Below, piece by piece: positions 6,033 to 7,602 of a stretch of DNA of 7,602 nucleotides. The stretch's first letter is position 1; each line of letters starts with the position of its first letter. Made by a program: the position numbers and the translations under genes. The stretch is taken from positions 1-7,602 of the forward strand of contig JAITUD010000073.1 in NCBI GenBank assembly GCA_031286555.1. Direction: 5' to 3'. Under the pieces are notes generated by a model. The model did not search any database. It had not been told where the DNA came from and saw only the letters and a program-made list of their open reading frames with translations. This DNA is from Microbacterium sp. (lineage in GTDB: Bacteria; Actinomycetota; Actinomycetes; Actinomycetales; Microbacteriaceae).

Positions 6033-6623
6033 ATGAACAGCTCTGAGAACAACACCACCCGCCCGTTCGGCTTCTGGATCACGGCGATCGACCGTCTGAT
6101 GGCCGACCGCTTCGCCACCGCCTTCGAGAACGAGGGCCTCACCCGCCGCGACTGGCGGCTGCTGAACCTCGTCGCAGACGGCGGCGATCCCCAGACCCCG
6201 AAGATCCGCCGGCTCGCCGAGCGCGGCTGGGTCACCCGCACCGAAGGCACCTGGCAGCTCACCGACTCCGGTCGCTCCGCCAAGGAGCGCCTGGGGGCCG
6301 TCGTCGACGGCATCCGAGCGCAGGTCGCCGAGGTCGTCACCCCTGAGGACTTCGCCGTGATGACAGCATCACTCGAGAACATCGCTCGCGCCTTCGGCTA
6401 CGAGGAGGGCAAGCCGCTCCCCCGTCGCCACCGCGGTCACGGCCACGGCCACCGCGAGCACCGCTTCGGCCCGCACGGCCGTGGACACGGTCACTACGAG
6501 CGCCGCGTCGACGAGGGCGCCCCGTTCGAGGGCGGACAACGCGGGCACGGCCACTGGGGCCCTGGTCGCGCACACTGGGGCCACGCCCCGCAGGTGCAGC
6601 ACATCCACATCCACACGCACTGA
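6033..6623 (+). CDS. MarR-like protein with shortened winged helix and His-rich C-terminal tail
   Basis: Protein of 196 residues. Residues 12-49 (FGFWITAIDRLMADRF to TRRDWRLLNLVAD) look like the first two helices of a MarR fold. Only about 14 residues then separate LVAD from RGWV (64-67), where a MarR protein normally has about 30 including helix 3 and most of the recognition helix. The wing is also short: RTEGTWQLTDSGR (69-81) lacks the usual D-x-R-R charged tip. The C-terminal helices (82-123) look normal for dimerisation. Residues 133-196 carry 16 histidines (RGHGHGH, RGHGHY, RGHGHW) and end in HIHIHTH. It is divergent from the His-rich MarR repressor and shares its operator region. Inference: a MarR-derived partner that may dimerise but reads DNA poorly or not at all, perhaps a modulator of its neighbour, with a metal-binding tail. 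A strong terminator follows. That the gene is real is nearly certain; the function is open. Confidence 0.88.
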   Translation: MNSSENNTTRPFGFWITAIDRLMADRFATAFENEGLTRRDWRLLNLVADGGDPQTPKIRRLAERGWVTRTEGTWQLTDSGRSAKERLGAVVDGIRAQVAEVVTPEDFAVMTASLENIARAFGYEEGKPLPRRHRGHGHGHREHRFGPHGRGHGHYERRVDEGAPFEGGQRGHGHWGPGRAHWGHAPQVQHIHIHTH

Positions 6624-6635
6624 GCGTGATGCGCT

Positions 6636-6687
6636 CAGACGAGAGGGCCTCGATCACTTCCGTGATCGAGGCCCTCTTCCTCGTCTG
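6636..6687 (+). terminator. Strong hairpin terminator after the MarR-like gene
   Basis: A perfect 16-bp stem (6642-6657 with 6662-6677, GGGCCTCGATCAC side) has the loop TTCC. An outer arm, CAGACGAG (6636-6643), can alternatively pair with CTCGTCTG (6680-6687), leaving a small bulge and lengthening the stem. It starts 12 bases after the stop codon. The right arm ends in a pyrimidine-rich CTCTTCCTC, the nearest thing to a U tract here. Confidence 0.85.
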
Positions 6688-6700
6688 CGCTCCGCCCTCG

Positions 6701-6754
6701 GGGATGCCTTTCGCGGCTTCCGGCCCCGCGTACCACCGAACGCCATCTCTCCCC
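6701..6754 (+). repeat. Degenerate interspersed repeat, copy 1
   Basis: Begins with GGGATGCCTTTC and contains CACCGAA 33 bases in. It aligns without gaps to the copy at 6810-6863 over 54 bases, with 40 matches counted by hand. The two ends are conserved and the middle varies. Confidence 0.6.
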
Positions 6755-6809
6755 TAACCGGCCCGCCCCTGCCCGATCACCCACGCAGCGAGCGCCAGCC
6801 CCCACCCCA

Positions 6810-6863
6810 GGGATGCCTTTCACTGTTCCGCGGCCCACGCAGCACCGAAACCCATCCCTCGCC
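6810..6863 (+). repeat. Degenerate interspersed repeat, copy 2
   Basis: Starts with the same 12 bases as copy 1 and has CACCGAA at the same offset (33). It lies 109 bases after copy 1. The bases before it (CCCACCCCA) resemble those before copy 3 (CCCACACCA), so the full element may extend leftwards. Confidence 0.6.
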
Positions 6864-6891
6864 GCCACGGCGCGACCGAGCGACGGCGGCG

Positions 6892-6917
6892 CCCACACCA
6901 AAGATGTGTTTCGCGGG
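6892..6917 (+). repeat. Possible third, truncated repeat copy
   Basis: CCCACACCA followed by AAGATGTGTTTCGCGGG keeps the pattern CCCACnCCA-rrGATGnsTTTC seen at copy 2. The right half is missing, because the end of dcd follows. It is weaker than the other two copies. Confidence 0.4.
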
Positions 6918-6940
6918 TTCGCGGCGCCCGGGGCGCCCCG
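6912..6940 (-). terminator. GC-rich hairpins just beyond the dcd stop
   Basis: CGGGGCGCCCCG (6929-6940) is a 12-base palindrome 3 bases past the dcd stop codon, and CGCG-GGTT-CGCG (6912-6923) is a small hairpin further on. They could slow or end transcription of dcd, but no U tract is present and the loops are poor. Confidence 0.3.
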
Positions 6941-6942
6941 CG

Positions 6943-7548
6943 TCAGTTCCCTGTCGCCCCCGCGTCGGTCACGCCGACGTCGGTGCGGTGGAAGTTCTGG
7001 AACGAGCGGGATGCCGTCGGTCCGCGCTGCCCCTGGTAGTGGTTGCCGTAGGCGCCCGACCCGTACGGGTTCTCCGCCGGCGACGAGAGCCGGAAGAAGC
7101 ACAGCTGGCCGATCTTCATGCCCGGCCACAGCTTGATCGGCAGGGTCGCCACGTTCGCCAGCTCGAGGGTCACGTGCCCGGTGAACCCGGGGTCGATGAA
7201 TCCTGCGGTCGAGTGCGTGATGAGTCCGAGGCGCCCCAGCGAGGACTTGCCCTCCAGTCGCGCGGCGATGTCGTCGGGCAGGTCGACCTGCTCGAAGGTG
7301 GCGCCGAGCGCGAACTCCCCCGGATGCAGCACGAACGGCTCATCCGGGTCGACCTCGATCAGGCGGGTCAGCTCGGGCTGGTCCTCGGCCGGATCGATGA
7401 ACGGGTACTTGTGGTTGTCGAAGAGCCGGAAGTAGCGGTCCAGCCGCACGTCGACGCTCGACGGCTGCACCATCCCGAGATCCAGCGGATCGAGTCCGAC
7501 GCGGCCGGATGCCAGTTCTGTCCTGATGTCGCGATCGCTGAGAAGCAC
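6943..7548 (-). CDS. dcd: dCTP deaminase, probably bifunctional (dUMP-forming)
   Basis: Cytosolic pyrimidine nucleotide enzyme of 201 residues: dCTP to dUTP plus ammonia, feeding dTTP synthesis. The N-terminal MLLSDRDIRTEL and QPSSVDVRL (28-36) are typical. The substrate-binding GKSSLGRLGL (100-109) and the segment THSTAGFIDPGFTGHVTLEL (111-130) with the catalytic Glu (E129) are intact, as are WPGMKIGQL (141-149) and YQGQRGPTASRSFQNF (171-186). These segments closely match, from memory, the Mycobacterium tuberculosis enzyme, which is known to be bifunctional and to hydrolyse dUTP onward to dUMP and pyrophosphate, so the same is likely here. A tail of about 12 residues after NFHRT is longer than in that homologue. 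The start is GTG at 7548; no Shine-Dalgarno was seen and TACGCT lies six bases upstream, suggesting a leaderless message. It is transcribed alone and the upstream neighbour is outside the window. Confidence 0.97.
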   Translation of the reverse strand: MLLSDRDIRTELASGRVGLDPLDLGMVQPSSVDVRLDRYFRLFDNHKYPFIDPAEDQPELTRLIEVDPDEPFVLHPGEFALGATFEQVDLPDDIAARLEGKSSLGRLGLITHSTAGFIDPGFTGHVTLELANVATLPIKLWPGMKIGQLCFFRLSSPAENPYGSGAYGNHYQGQRGPTASRSFQNFHRTDVGVTDAGATGN

Positions 7549-7554
7549 GGAATC

Positions 7555-7582
7555 AGCGTACCGGGCATGACCACGCTGTTAC
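7555..7582 (-). promoter_or_regulatory. Candidate dcd promoter
   Basis: On the minus strand GTAACA (7582-7577) and TACGCT (7560-7555) are spaced by 16 bases and each match 4 of 6 consensus positions or fit the TAnnnT pattern. TACGCT ends 6 bases before the GTG, which would give a leaderless transcript. GTTAC (7578-7582) and GTAAC (7597-7601) are inverted copies overlapping the -35 and may be coincidental. Confidence 0.35.
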
Positions 7583-7602
7583 CCGGACGCACGCCTGTAA
7601 CC

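Larger units (their letters stand above)
6688..6942. other. Non-coding stretch between terminator and dcd
   Basis: With the terminator it makes a gene-free region of about 320 bases (6624-6942). Short open frames cross it but show no Shine-Dalgarno, no conserved motif and no codon bias. It contains two clear degenerate repeat copies and a possible third (given separately), and a GC-rich palindrome next to the dcd stop. No tRNA or known small RNA was recognised. Confidence 0.6.

Noticed and set aside
5943..6035. Repeated CATG elements as a CRISPR or other spacer-repeat array
   Set aside because: Repeats are 4-10 bases with irregular spacing; they fit operator half-sites, not an array.

Overview
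The window is about 70% G+C, has tightly packed genes on both strands and uses codons ending in G or C. It carries a dCTP deaminase of the actinobacterial type. These traits, with several genes lacking a Shine-Dalgarno sequence, suggest a high-GC actinobacterium, most likely Microbacteriaceae (Microbacterium-like). The genus is inferred from composition and protein flavour; no search was run. No mobile element, tRNA, rRNA or CRISPR array was seen.

Layout from left to right: (1) the 5' part of a membrane acyltransferase 3 gene on the minus strand, running off the left edge; (2) a divergent AraC-type regulator with an N-terminal cupin-like domain; (3) a secreted S15-family (X-Pro dipeptidyl-peptidase/CocE-like) serine hydrolase on the same strand; (4) a strong hairpin shared by convergent genes; (5) a minus-strand DHA1-type MFS exporter, preceded on its own strand by a MarR-family repressor with a His/Gly-rich N-terminal segment; (6) an AT-rich, CATG-rich operator region of about 90 bp; (7) a divergent plus-strand gene for a MarR-like protein with a His-rich C-terminal tail; (8) a strong terminator, then about 250 bp of non-coding DNA with degenerate interspersed repeats; (9) dcd, dCTP deaminase, on the minus strand at the right edge.

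The most interesting part is 4028-6623. A MarR repressor and an MFS exporter in one direction is a common arrangement. Here the divergent neighbour is a second MarR-like protein. It keeps the flanking helices but seems to lack most of the DNA-reading helix-turn-helix and the charged wing. Both regulators carry unusual His/Gly-rich extensions, at opposite ends. Between them lies an unusually dense set of CATG half-sites, including a perfect 9-bp inverted repeat. A reasonable inference is a paired regulator system in which the second protein modulates the first, possibly through metal binding, to control the exporter. This is a hypothesis from sequence only.

The other genes look like ordinary accessory or housekeeping functions: cell-surface O-acylation, extracellular peptide or ester hydrolysis, and pyrimidine nucleotide supply. 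The hexamer GGATGC/GCATCC is strongly over-represented across the whole window.
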